Shown here one piece after another: positions 1 to 12,815 of a DNA stretch of 64,000 nucleotides. A program made the translations under genes and the position numbers. The stretch is taken from contig JARFXM010000002.1 in NCBI GenBank assembly GCA_029532625.1, positions 1,116,001 to 1,180,000 of the forward strand, given 5' to 3'. The notes beneath the pieces were generated by a model. That model worked only from the letters and a program-made list of their open reading frames with translations. It had not been told where the DNA came from and searched no databases. The DNA is from Lomentospora prolificans (Eukaryota; Ascomycota; Sordariomycetes; Microascales; Microascaceae). Every line of letters starts with the position of its first letter. Positions within the stretch are counted from its first letter, which is position 1.

Positions 1-74
1 TAAAAGATATATTTTAAATATAAAAGAAATTATAGTTTAAAATGTAATCTAGAGAAGAAATAGAAGTTATTTTA

Positions 75-989
75 CAAAGGGACAGGGCCAAAAGTTTAGC
101 CACTCTTTTACAGAGATAAAACTAATATATCCTTATATCCTATTCAGAACCACCCTTAGGTAAATTTCTCCCCTCCTTATATTCATTACTACCCTTTAGT
201 TTAATAATTTACTAGATATAGATAAGTACCTATTCAATCTACATCTAAATCTACTCTATTAGTAACTCTTCCTAGAGCTACATCTAGCCAGAAGTTAGTT
301 CTCCCTTTATTCAATAATATTATTTATATAACTACTTTTTTATATAGGCCTAAGTATATTTAATTAGATTTAGATCTAGTAAATTTCCTAGCTATAGGAG
401 CTAGTTTATTCTCTATTAGCTATAATAGGTTTATTAAAAATAGTATATATATACTAGTATTTTATCTTCTATTATATAAATAATTAAGTAGTTTTATTAG
501 TATTCCTTTATAAAGGGGATTAAATATAAGATTAGGATATACTAATAGTAGTAATTCCCCCTTTTCTATTATAGATAAGCTTACTATTTTTCTCTATAAA
601 CTTCTATATAGGCTTCTTCCTAGGCTTATTTTATAGACTTATCTAGGCTATCCTAGTATTTAGTTCCTATTACTTATAGTATTATAGTTTAATCTATATA
701 TTAAGTTATTTAATAATTAGTTTTAATACTTTCTTTTTAGTAAGTATTTCTATAAACTAGTAAAATATAGGACCCTTCTTATTATAAGAAAATAACCTCT
801 AGAATATAAATTTAGAGAACCCCTTATACTACTACTAAATAAGTGTTTTATTATAATATTCTTCTAGTATTTACTATACCTGAAATCTACCCTTCCTAGC
901 TAATAGTTAGTGGATCTTATCTACTTCTATGTAAGAAGGTAGGTATATATATATAAAAGAGTGGCTAAACTTTTGGCCCCATCCCTTGG
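75..989 (-). mobile_element. Tc1/mariner-type element, copy 1 (RIP-degraded, internally short)
   Basis: Terminal inverted repeats of about 35 bp (left begins CAAAGGGACAGGGCCAAAAG, right ends CTTTTGGCCCCATCCCTTGG) are flanked by TA at 73-74 and 990-991, the target duplication expected for Tc1/mariner. The interior is the reverse complement of copy 2 at 12816-13741. On the minus strand, ignoring stops, the translation recalls the C-terminal half of fungal Tc1-like transposases (for example a KEGR-ending tail and a GGI-W-RYQ-like segment). At 915 bp it is shorter than a full-length element, so it is either deleted or non-autonomous. Confidence 0.75.
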
Positions 990-991
990 TA

Positions 992-3900
992 AATTGACCC
1001 TAATTAAGCTTACTTCTTTAAAAGAACTAATAAAAAGCTAATTTATTCTATAATAAAAGACTAAAGTAATTATAAAATTAGAAAAAAACTTTAAAAGTAT
1101 AATTAAATTTAAAAGTATAATTATATTATAACTATTATAAAAAGTAAATCTATATTATTAAAAACTTAAATAATATATTCTAGGAATACGTAAGGAAAGA
1201 ATTTTGTATTAGAAAAAGAATTATTATTTTATAGAAGAAAAATTATTATATTTAACTAAAGAGCTTTTGAAATAGAATTCATTGAAAAATACTATAATAA
1301 CTTAAAAATAAATTATTTAGAAACAAATTATATAATAAAATTACTAAAGTATAAATTCTACTAAGCGAATTGAGAAGTAGATACTTATAATTATATTAGA
1401 ATCTATATTAAATATAAAAAATATAGAGACTTTAGTATAAACTTTATAAAAATTTAGTTCTTTTTAAGGAATTAGTTTCAATTTTATTATACAACTTTTA
1501 GACAGTTAAACTTAGAATAAAAGACTAATGGATATGATTTTAAGAATAATATATTATTTTATTAAGGTTACCAGATTTATCCTAATAATTAAAACCTAAA
1601 TATTAGATTTAATTTAAGTTCTTTATTAAGGAATTAAATATCATTTTAATATATTTACTAGTATTATAAATAATTCAGAGATATTATTCATTAGCTAATT
1701 CTAAATAGAACTGATCTATCATTAATTATTTACCATATAATATCTCTAAATAACTAAACAGAAAGAATAAATTAGACTAATAGTTTACCCTTAAAAGGTA
1801 TATACTAATAAAACTAACTAATAGACTTAAATTGTAAAATAAGTAGAGTTTATTTATCTTATTAAACTAAACTATTAAGACACTTTTATTCAAAGCTTTA
1901 TATAGAGATTACTTTTAACTTATAGAACTAATAATTTATCTCAACTAATTCTAAATTAAGAATATCTAAGAATAGTTAGATTACTTTTATAAGATTTCAA
2001 TATAAAAAGTAGAATACTAAATAATTATAATTAAAATATAAAGGAGATATTATAATAAATATAAAATAAATATTATCTTAAAGTAAATTAATTAATTATA
2101 TTATTTATTTAAAACACTTTTTTACAATAATACACAAGAAATTAATATCAATGTATATTTATACTAAGACTCGTAAAAGTATAAAGTAAAAAATACTTAA
2201 TAAAATCCTATCTTTATAAAGTATTAATAATTATACCTTATATTACTAGGAAGTCTTCTTAAACTCTAGAAATATTAAATAAATATATCTTATAATCTTC
2301 TTCTTTCAAACTTAAAATGTAATAAGTTAAAGAAATTATTAGAAAGTAAAAAGAGAATAAAGCTATGTTTTATCTAGTAAAGTAAATAGGTTTCTTAACT
2401 TATATATCTGTTAATTTAAAAATAATAAGAGGAATTTAAAAAGTATCTTAAACAAGTTTTAGAATTAAATAAAATATATATTCTAAAATTTAACCAGAGC
2501 TTCTATCCTTTTTATATTAAAGTTAGATAAATCTTTATAACTTTATATTAACTATTAAAAATTAAACAAAATACTTATTACGAATTAATTTTTTATTAAG
2601 TTTTAAAAATTTTTATAAGGTTCTTATAATAAAATATTTCTTTGAATTCAATTTTAACAATACTTATTTTTAAATTTATATTTAATTCAGAAGCTAACAA
2701 AGAGCTATTTTTAGATTAAGTATAAGTATTTTAAATATATAACTATACTTTCTAAATTAACTAATACTTTTATTATTTTTAATGAGAATATATTAATAAA
2801 TTCTTATAAAAGTTTTTAAACGTTATTTTCTAAGATTTAAAATTTTAAATAATTCTTTTTTAATTTAAAGTTTATAAATTTAGATATAATATAGAATTTC
2901 CACTTAACTTAAAAATATTAGAAGAAATATTTAAATTCTTATTTTTAAATATATTTACAACTAATCTATAATAAATAATAGTTAATAGTAAACTCTATAA
3001 TGTATAATAAAAGTTATCCTACCAATAATTCTAGATAATTAGTTAAATTTAAATAAGCTTAAACTTTTTAGAATATATATAGAGAATTCCATAATTATTG
3101 TCAATATAGAGTCTTATTTTATAGACTTTTATATATTTAAGAAGAGAATCTATTAACTTACGTAAGATTAAAAAGTCTTTAACTTAGTTTAAATTATAAT
3201 ATATATTTCTAAATAAAATTTTAAAAGACTAAGTTTATTTTATTATCTATATTTAATTAAACTTTACTCTACTTTAAGTCTATATAAATTATAGCTTTTA
3301 TATATGATACTAAAAAAGAAGACTTACTATTTTAGGATAAAATTAGTAATAAAATTAGAAACTCTATTTATGTTCTTTTCTTAAGTTATTATCTAAATTA
3401 TAGTTCTTAATATAAAAAGTATTAAATATAAAAGTTTATTTTAGCTTTTTTATAGATATTCTTATACTAAATAACCTATTTATTAATAGTTATAATATTA
3501 GAAATCTAGTTTTCTAAATATAAATTTTACTTTAAATTTCTTAAAGTAAGATTTAGATATAGGATTATACTTTAATAATTTATTCTTTTTATAATTAGTT
3601 TTTAGTCTTTTATATTATTAGCTTATAATCTATTAAAATATATTTAAAGGTTATTTATTTCTTTTTAAACTATTTTTCCTTTTTAAACTTAATTCCTTAT
3701 CTTAGTAGATTATTAGAGTTTATTATCTACTTGCTTTAGTATATATACTTTTATAATATAGTAAAAGAATAGTTTCTTTTCTACTTTCTTTTATAACTAC
3801 TTCTTTAATTTAAAAGAAATCTTATATTACTTTACTATTTAGCTTATCTCCTAGAACTTCTCCTAATCTAGCTTAAAGACTAAATTCCTTTCCTTTAAGT

Positions 3901-4753
3901 TTCTTAAGAGTATATTTATTTTATATTAACTTAAAGAAAATTCTTCAAAGCTTTCTCTTTATATTTTATAAAACTAATAATCTTACTTAATAAAAGTAAA
4001 TAAATTATACATAAGTAAAGTATATTTTAATCTTCAAGTATATTATTATTAAAATAGTTAATATTATTTCTTTATATAATTTAGGATTTATAAGATTCTA
4101 AATTATTTAAAAGTATATTCTAATATATTTAACTCTCTATTAGTAATTCATTTATATTAGTTAGTAGTTTCCATTTATATAATATTTGGAATAAATTTCT
4201 TTATATAATATGATAATACTTTATAGTTAGGAATCTCTATAATTAATATAATTAATTTAGATAAGTTTTATATAAATTTCTATAAGTAAGGTAATTATAT
4301 TTTTAATAATTCTTTCTAATAATTATAATAGAAAAGTACTTAGAGATATTATAAGTTCTAGTATAGAATGGATATAAAATACTGGAGTTTATATATTTAA
4401 ATATAGAATAGAAAAAATATTTATCTAAGTTTAATAATACTATTTGAATTTTAAGTTAAAGAGTTATATAGAGTATAATACAGTTATACTTAAGTAAGCA
4501 GGTTATAAGTATTATAAAGTTAAATTAGAAAGTATTTATTATAGGTTTATGGAATTATAATGTAAAGAACTTTAGCTTAAAGAGCTCTCTTTTCTTTTAA
4601 GGTCTTTAATTAACTTCCTTTTATATTTTAACTTTAACTTCTATTTAAGTAGGATATAAGCCAGCTCTAGCTTCTACTCTAGATAGTCCTTAGATTATTT
4701 TAGGATATTCCTTAACTTAAGAGTTTAAAGTATTAGATTTTAAGTAGTTTAAG
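992..4753. other. Degraded AT-rich sequence, no identifiable gene
   Basis: Stops are dense in all six frames. The composition suggests old retroelement sequence mutated by RIP, but I could not recognise a diagnostic motif with confidence. No RNA gene or terminal repeat pair was seen here. Confidence 0.6.
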
Positions 4754-5004
4754 TGTGAGAGGGCTAGCTGAAAAGGGTTCGTTCGCAATCCGGGGCACTA
4801 GTACTGTCTATGTAAAACTAGGGAAAGAAAGAAAGAAAGGAGAAGAAGAGGAAGAAAAGGAAGGAAAGAAGGAAGGAAAGAAGGAAGGAAAGAAGGAAGG
4901 AAAGAAGGAAGGAAAGAAAATACAGCCACTAGCCTACAACACGCTAGAGGCACATGACCAGCACTGGCATAGCCAGTGCAACTACCCGGGTCCAACCCGT
5001 AACA
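4754..5004. mobile_element. Solo-LTR-like insertion, 251 bp, TSD TTAAG
   Basis: An island of normal GC content begins TGTGAGAGGG and ends CCCGTAACA, giving TG...CA termini. It is flanked by a perfect 5-bp direct repeat TTAAG (4749-4753 and 5005-5009), the target duplication size of LTR retrotransposons. It contains a purine tract of (GGAA)/(GAAA) repeats at about 4823-4918 that makes a long but meaningless open frame on both strands. It carries no RIP signature although its surroundings are saturated, so it either arrived later or was too short to be recognised. Confidence 0.7.
4823..4918. repeat. GGAA/GAAA purine microsatellite
   Basis: Near-perfect tandem GGAA-AGAA units lie inside the 251-bp insertion. 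They generate the apparent Lys/Glu-Gly frame on the plus strand and a Phe-Leu-Pro-Ser frame on the minus strand, neither of which is a credible protein. Confidence 0.9.
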
Positions 5005-5009
5005 TTAAG

Positions 5010-5447
5010 GAATAATATCTTAAGATTTATCAATCTATTATTCTTTTTAAAGTATCCTTAGTAAAACTTTCCTAACTTCTACTATAGTTTTAAAGTATTT
5101 AGGGATTAAAGGGAGTTAGTTTTTAGCTCTAGCCAGATTGAATCTAACCTAGCTTTTAATAAAAGAATCCCTTTATATAAAAAAACTTCCTAAATATATA
5201 AAATAAAATAAGCTACCTTAAAAATAGTTTTAAATAGAGATTCATACTAGGCTATTACTAGCTAAATTATTATATCAAATAATCATAATAGATATTTTTA
5301 AAAATATTTAAATACTATGAGCTATTAAGAATTAAAATGAAGTGATAATACTTTCCCTAGTATATATAATACTATTACCTTGGTAGTTTATTTATAAGGT
5401 AGAATAAGAACTAATGATAATAGTAAATATAAAGATCTTAAGTAGAT
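5010..5447. other. Degraded AT-rich sequence
   Basis: Nothing is recognisable between the 251-bp insertion and the LTR-like copy that starts near 5448. Confidence 0.6.
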
Positions 5448-5985
5448 ATATCATAGATGACCTCTTATATAGACTAGGTAGATAAGTATAGTAGAAAAGG
5501 ATAAACTCTAGTATAACCTAGATAGGCAAGGATTAGATAGTATAACCTAGGCTAATTAAAGAAAGGTCTAGGTAGAAAAGGAAAGGTAGAACCTCCTAAG
5601 CTAATTAGGGAAGGACTATATTAAGGGTAAGAGTAGTCCTTAAAAGATAAACTAATTAGTAAAGGACTATATTATAGGTAAGTATAATCTAGGAAGGCCT
5701 ATACTTTAGAAATCTATAGTCTATTAAGAGAACTATACCTAAAGAGATTATCGTCCTAGGAAAAATAAAGTCTACATAAGTTATAAATATTACTATTATA
5801 TATCTTAATTATTCTTTAGTCTTTCTAGTAGTTAATTTAAGATATTATATAAACTATACTTAAATATATTTATAGAACCTTTACTATTACTATCTAACTA
5901 TTTTACCTATCTACTAGTAGGCCTAACTATTCTAACCTTAAGGAAGCTAACCCTAATATATAGTATTAGAATACTATAAGGTAAA
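5448..5985 (+). repeat. LTR-like copy of the gypsy chromodomain family (left)
   Basis: This stretch matches 29392-29834 in the same orientation and 29835-30254 in reverse, for example the shared segment beginning GACCTCTTATAT and the downstream motif GATAAGTATAGTAGAAAA. It is immediately followed by degraded gag-pol sequence on the plus strand, as expected for a 5-prime LTR. The exact ends cannot be fixed because of point mutation. Confidence 0.6.
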
Positions 5986-7800
5986 GGTATTACTATCAAC
6001 GCAATCCTAGATTTTACTTTTCTAAAAAGAATTAAATTTACAAGAAAATATATAAAATAAATAAGAAAGAAGCTAACTAAAAGAAGAGGGAAAGATATTA
6101 TTTTAAATATAAAATATATAATTACTTTATATACCTTATCTACTACTTCTAGTTAAATGACCTATAACAATAAATATAACTACTACTAGTAAGAAAGTAA
6201 TAGTAGAAGAAAATAAAGACTTCTTAGCTAGTAGTTAGGAGAACTCTAAATAATTATGAAATAAATAACTGTTATTAAATATTATTAAAAAGAGTTAGAA
6301 TTAGCTTAAGAAGAATTATAAGAGTTAGATAAAGTATTTAATATAGATTTATTTTATTAACTTTAGAATAAATAAAGTTTATTATATATAAATTTCAACT
6401 AATACTAGATACATAATTTTAATATTAATAATAAGTAGTTTTGGCAAGTAAAATAATATATAATAAGACTTCTTTTATTTATTTTAGTAGATTAATAATA
6501 ATAAGATTATATTGGATCAAATTATTTATAATAACTTAGATATTAATGATTTTAGATAATAATAAATATTCTTTTATATAATCCTAGGATAGGTAATAAT
6601 ATTATTTCAGGATTATAATAGATAAGAGTCTAAAAAGTTATAATTAACTTGATAAAGAATAAGTTAGTTATTAATAAAAGATTCTATATTAGGATTATAG
6701 AGAAAGATTAGGAAGATAATTTAGGATTAGGAAAGATATTTATTAAGTTTTATAATCTTAATTTAATATTATTATGAAAAAGAAAAATAAAAGAAAAAAA
6801 AGGAATATTAAGAAAATACTAGTATATAAATTATAAACCCGAAAGTTAAAATATTTCTTATTTATTATTATAAAACTATTTACTTTTTCTAAAACCAAAG
6901 ATTAATACATTATTATTCTATTACTTAGAAAAATAATTTATAAACTTACTACTAGAAAATACTAATAAATAAGAAAAGATAATATTATAAAATTCATTAT
7001 ATAATATATTTTATAAAGAACTTTTAATCTATTAAAAAAGCTTAAATAAACTAATAGGGAAGATTCTTATCTATACTATTAACTCTTTAACTATTATTTC
7101 AATACTTTTTATAAAGAGACCTGAAAGAGGACTTTAAAACCATATGAATATTAAAAGCTAAATACTATTTTGACAGTAAAAACTAGTATTTACTTCTACT
7201 AATCTCTAAAATCTTTTAGTTATATTCTAGTATAAAGTAGTTTATAAAATTAGATATTTCTATTATATTCTGTGAACTTTGGATCTATAAAACAAATAAA
7301 TAGAAAATAATTTTCTAAATAAGATATAAACTATATAAACATTTAATTACTCTTTTTTTAAAAAATTTACTAATACTTCTATAAAATTTTAATAATATAT
7401 TAATATAATATTATATAGATTCTTGAATAATTATATTTATATTTTTATTAATAATATCTTAATCTATACTAATAAATCCCTTACTAATTATAAAAGAATT
7501 TAGAAAATAGTTATAAGATATTAGCTTATATATAAATATTAATAAGTATATCTTTAAAAGCGTAAGTATTTAGGATTTATATATTATAAAGACTAGAATG
7601 AGAGTGAGAGTAGATTATAAAATGATAATTAAATTACTTAGTAAAATGCACTAATTATAATTTAAATAGGTAAATAGAATTTATCCTGGACTTTTTTAGG
7701 AATTTTTAGATGATTAAATAGTTTTATAAAAAAACCTAAACTCTCAGCTAGAACCTAGATTATTAAAAAAGTATTTAATATATTAACGCTAAAAAAATAT
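5986..7800 (+). mobile_element. Ty3/gypsy gag-pol remnant with mutated reverse transcriptase
   Basis: Reading through stops on the plus strand, 7444-7470 translates as FINNILIYT, the RIPped form of the gypsy reverse transcriptase catalytic box YIDDILIYS/T: both Asp codons (GAT) have become Asn (AAT) by G-to-A change. Exactly 40 codons downstream, in the same frame, 7564-7581 reads KYLGFI, the conserved block that follows the catalytic box in gypsy polymerases. It lies downstream of an LTR-like copy, consistent with a 5-prime half element. No functional product is possible. Confidence 0.7.
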
Positions 7801-8656
7801 AATATTAGTTTTAATATACTTTAACTTTAGAAGAAAAATAATATTTTAAATTAAATATTTTAAAATATATAATAAGTAGTATTTGTAAATTGAAAGATAA
7901 AGTTAGGTATTTCTAATTAGTTATTAATATATAAAAAAGGTATTTTTAATAAGAGTTAATTATTTAATTTATAGGATATTTTATTATCTTAATAGATTAT
8001 AGAAATCTTACATATTTTATTAATTGAATACTTTCTAAAGAGTAGACATATTATTAAAAGACTCTTCTCTATATTTCTATTTATTATATCCTTAATATAA
8101 CTTGTCCTATTATTATTATTAGTTTAGTTATATCTAGTATAACTACTAGTTTACTTTATTACCTACTTTATTCATTAATACTATATCTACTAGTTAAGTA
8201 GATTCCTCTATTATCAGTTTAAGGAATTATGAACGATTATTTCAGTAACTTTACTTCTCCTTTATTTTTATTTATTATTTATATCCTTTCCTTCTACTAG
8301 CTTTATATTTACTAGTTATATGATAAAATTTAGTTAATTAAAAATAATAATTAACTAGTTATAGATACTACTATTATCCTATATTTATATATACTATATA
8401 TACTAGATATAAAATTATCTATTAACTTTTATTTTTTATAATTATAATAATATATGTATTCCTTACTAGCTATTTATTAGCTTTATACTTTTAGATCCTA
8501 AATTATTAATATAAAGTAGCTATTTGATTACTGATTATTTCTTATTATAACTATTATTATCTCCTTAATGAGGAAATAATCTTACTATATTATATTAATA
8601 CTTTACCTTTTAATAATTTATAGAGACTAACTACTATCTAGTAGCCATTTTCTATA
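7801..8656. other. Degraded AT-rich sequence
   Basis: Stops are dense in all frames and no motif was recognised. It may continue the gypsy remnant but this could not be shown by eye. Confidence 0.5.
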
Positions 8657-8658
8657 TA

Positions 8659-10051
8659 TAGTGCGTTGCAAAAAGTTTGAAAAATTCAAGCCTGGATCCA
8701 CTTTGACCCACATGCTGACTTAGAAATCCACCTACAGCCTCGTGTGGGTTTTGCATCAAATGGGTCGCAATTTTAGCCAAAAGTCAAGACTACAGATCCA
8801 ACCCACTATCACAATGCCACGCATACAGGCTCAGTCACCTGTAATCTTACTAGATCTATAGCCTGCACCCCCCCTAATCATTCAGCATACCCATGGCCCA
8901 GAACTCAAGCCTTATATCTATATATGGATATATTAAATGAGAAGATATGGGCTAAAGTTGAAGGATATCTATATACACTTCCTAGATATTAAATATAAGA
9001 TAATCGCGACTATAATATCCTATAAAAGTAAAAGGGTTGAGAACTAATCTAATCTAAGGTCTAGCCACCTATATCTAATTATAGAGGAAGATAGAAATAC
9101 TATCTATAATACTATCTAGTTTAATAATAAAGATCCTAGATCTTCTTACTACTATTAGCTATAAGGTTAATGAATAATCTATTCAGATACTTCTATATAA
9201 AATAAACCTTAGAAGTAGTACTAGTAAAGATAACCTTATATTACTTTATAAAGACTATACTACTAGAAGGCTCTATTAAACTTAGATATATTAGTATTTT
9301 CCCCCCTAGGACTAGTAATATAAAATATAGAGTAATGAATATACTATTATAAGAGGGGTTAGTTCTAAGGTTATCTAGACCTTTAAATATCCTTCTAAAT
9401 AGATAAAAAGTAATATAATTAAACTAATAACTATAAAGAAGGGTATTAGTAAGATACTCTAAGCTACCTTTAGCTATAACTCATAGATAGATCTAATCCC
9501 TCTAGATCTAGATCTATAGTTATATAGTAGGTAGGGGGTTATAGCCTATATAATCTATAACTTGTATAGGATATATATCTTATACTATTTATCTAACTAA
9601 GAGATATCTTTATATAAGATAATATAAGAATATATACTATTCGGATTATTATAAACCTTTAGAGGCTCTAAATATCTAGTATATAGTCTAGCTAGTATTT
9701 TTACCTAATTTAAACCCTATCAAGAATATTTAGAAGCTACTTAAGGTAGAAATCTATAAATAGTAATCTGACCTTGAGTATACTATAGATAATAGGGAAA
9801 TATTAAATATGCTTATTATGATAGCTCAGGAGGCATAGGTAGGTATCCATGATCAGGTTCTAATCTACCTATTAGATATAATGCCTAATCATGTTGCAGT
9901 AGTTATTGCAGCTAAAGGGCAGTATATGAAATATTGAGAATGGTTTATTTTATTCTATCAGCCTTGTTAGTTTATGCCTTAGGTAATAATATTGGATAAA
10001 AAGTGGGTCCTTGCCTGGGCTGGATTTCTTTAAACTTTTTACCCCCCACTG
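8659..10051 (+). mobile_element. Tc1/mariner transposon remnant with TIRs
   Basis: Left end (TAGTGCGTTGCAAAAAGTTT) and the reverse complement of the right end (CAGTGGGGGGTAAAAAGTTT) form imperfect terminal inverted repeats of about 37 bp, flanked by TA at 8657-8658 and 10052-10053. On the plus strand, about 9690-9760 reads through as a LP-x-LNPIKNI-x-KLLK segment, equivalent to the PDLNPIEN-W motif around the third catalytic Asp/Glu of Tc1/mariner transposases. Downstream codons up to about 9940 also match the expected C-terminal tail (AQEAWVGI, MPN-V, AAKGQYMKY). Both outer 200-bp zones keep normal GC, so RIP damage is uneven. It encodes no intact transposase. Confidence 0.75.
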
Positions 10052-10429
10052 TAGTACAGAAGGTTATATTATAAAATTATATCTATTTATTATTTATCAA
10101 ATATTTTATTTACTATATTTTCCTTATTATTATTTAATTAACTGAATCTCATTAACTTAGTCTACTATTAGTATTCTACTATTACCTTACTTCCTAATAC
10201 TAGTATAAAAGTTAATACTATAAGATGAGATTATTATAATTACTAAGGTATTATTTTAAGAATGTTTATATTATAGTATCTTTTATCTTAGTTATATCTA
10301 GCTAGTTTTAACCTTCAGATAGTAAAGGGCTACTAGTCTTTTAGGAGTTAAGTATAAAAATAAGTTTATAATCCTTATTTATAAATTAGTTATAATTACT
10401 ATTATTAAATTAAAGGAAATCTCTAGGAG

Positions 10430-11300
10430 TACTTCAAAAAGAAGTAGCTATTATTATTTAGGTATGGATTACTATTCCTTTTCTTCCCTTAGTAAAAAGT
10501 ACTTTTATTGAAATCTAAAGAAGTCTTACTATAACTAGCTTCCTCTATTCCTACTTACTTGTATTTCCTTAGTTAATAACTATTATTAAAGTAGTTTAAT
10601 ACTAGATATTCTAGTATATTAATTATTATTATTACTTATTAGTAATCTTAGGATTCCTAGTATTTTATTACTTATCTCTTTATATTAAGATTATAAAAGT
10701 TTTATTATATCTATCTTTTTACTAATATTATTTTTCTAGAAAGTAGTTTCTTACTTTAAGGATAAAGATTAGGAAAGTAATACTATTATTATTGTAGCTT
10801 AGCTATATTACTTACTTATTAGCTATTAAGCTATTAGTAAGTAAGTTAGTAGGGGTTCTATAATATTATTTATATGGTTTATTATAGGTACTATTTTATA
10901 TATTACCTTTATATAGTCTACAGGTATATAGGTAGGTATTATTATATAATAATAAAAGTCTTATTCTTCTATAGCTAGCTTATAGTTCTAATCCTACTAA
11001 GATAATATATTAGTTGTACTATTTAGACTCCGTAATTAATAATAGATAGTAAATTAGTAATATAATAGGACTTTAGCTTAATAACTTTACTCTTTAACTA
11101 GCTATTACTTTATTATAAAATAGGTAAAGTTAGAATAGTTAAAATAAGAAAAGATCTTATATCTAAATTAATTTAATTGTTTAGAAAGTTAATAAATAAT
11201 AACTAGTATTTTATTATTATAGATTAAGTAATTATATTTTATAAAATTGATTATTATAAGGAGTATGTAATAATATATTATTAACTATATTTACCTTCTT
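10430..11300. repeat. Degraded repeat, blocks A and B (first copy)
   Basis: Block A (about 10430-10975) is similar to about 12330-12815, and block B (about 10981-11300) to about 12020-12330, in the same orientation but swapped order. The end of block A (10801-10975) belongs to the LTR family whose intact solo copy is at 24351-24699, in reverse orientation. This suggests an old LTR retrotransposon in rearranged or tandem copies. No coding motif was identified. Confidence 0.55.
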
Positions 11301-11831
11301 AAAAAGTTTACTTAAAATTATGTCTAAATAGTTTTTGTTAATTTATATTATCTTTCTAACATCTTATTAGTAAAGTATTAAATTTCCTATAAGATAACTT
11401 TTTAAAATATTGAAAGTTATTTTTTATTTTTTCCCCTTATTAACCAGGTAAAAAGAATACAATCTTAGTAAAGCAATAAATAAATAATGACAATTAAGAA
11501 TATTTAAAAAACTTAATTTCTTAAAAAATGTTATAATCTATTATAAATTATCTAATATTTATCTAGTAACTATAATATTCTAGATAGTTTATATAATATA
11601 GTTTTTTAATAGGTAGTTAGTACTTTACTAAGTACCTAGAGGTAGTCTTAGAATACTAATATATTTCTTATATTAATCAAGTGGAGATTATAATTTTAAA
11701 TTTAATATAAAGAGAAATATATAAAAGACTTTTCAAGATATTATAATAAAGATTTCTTAGTAAATGATATCCTTTTAGAGTACTTTAGTTTAGAACTACT
11801 ACAATTTAAGTTTATTTTAGAATATATTAAC

Positions 11832-11891
11832 TACATTATTTCTTAATACATTATTTCTTAATACATTATTTCTTAATACATTATTTCTTAA
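11832..11891. repeat. 15-bp tandem repeat, four perfect units
   Basis: Four exact copies of TACATTATTTCTTAA are followed by a decayed fifth. The units are identical although the flanks are saturated with mutation, so the array expanded after the mutation phase. Confidence 0.9.
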
Positions 11892-12019
11892 TAAATTATT
11901 TTTAACTTTACTATAAATAGATTAATGGTTTTCTAAAGAATAATGAATTCTATAAATAATATACAAGCTAAGTTTGATTAGATAAACTATTCTAGTCCTT
12001 AATTATTGATAACTTTTTA

Positions 12020-12815
12020 GGGAATATCTTGATCTTACTAAGATAATATATTGTTTATACTATTTAAACCCCTTAATTAATAATAGAGAGTAATTATATA
12101 ATAAGAGCTTATTTTAATAATTTATTATTTAATTAACTATTACTTTAGTATAAAGTAAGATCATAATAATCGATTAGAATAGTAATAGTGTTATATCTCA
12201 TAAATTCCATTAATTATTTAAAATAGTAATATATAATAGCTAATATCCCCTTATTATAGACTAAGTAATTATGTTTAATAATATTAAGTTATTATAAGAT
12301 ATAAATAATAATATATTCTCTAAAAGTATTTAAAGAAGAAGTAGTTACTACTACTTAAGTATAAGCTATTACTCCTTTTCTTTCCTTAGTAAAAGGTATT
12401 TTATTAAAGTCAGAGTTTTAATATTATTAGCTTCCTTTATTCCTATTTATTCTTACTTTCTTAGCTTATAATTACTATAAAAGTAATCTATAACTAGATA
12501 CTTAGGTATACTATTAGTTATTATTATTACTTATTAGTGACCTTAGGTTTACTAGTATTTTATTATTCTAATCTTTCTAAACTAAGATTATAAAAGTTTT
12601 GTTATAACTATCTTATTATTAAGATTATTCTTTTAGGAGATAGTTTCTTACTTTCAAGATAATAGTTAAAAAAGTAATACTACTATTATTATTACTATAT
12701 TATACTACTTACTTGCTAACTATTAAACTACTAATAAGTAAGTCATTAAGGAGTCTATAATATTATTTATAAACTTATTATAATTACTACTTTTATATAA
12801 GTTCACACTTATATA
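12020..12815. repeat. Degraded repeat, blocks B and A (second copy)
   Basis: This is the second copy of the blocks described at 10430-11300, here in the order B then A. Its right end (12700-12815) is the reverse-orientation LTR family copy that is then interrupted by the Tc1/mariner element at 12816. Confidence 0.55.

Noticed and set aside
4755..5015. 86-codon plus frame and 65-codon minus frame
   Set aside because: Both are produced by the GGAA microsatellite inside the 251-bp LTR-like insertion.
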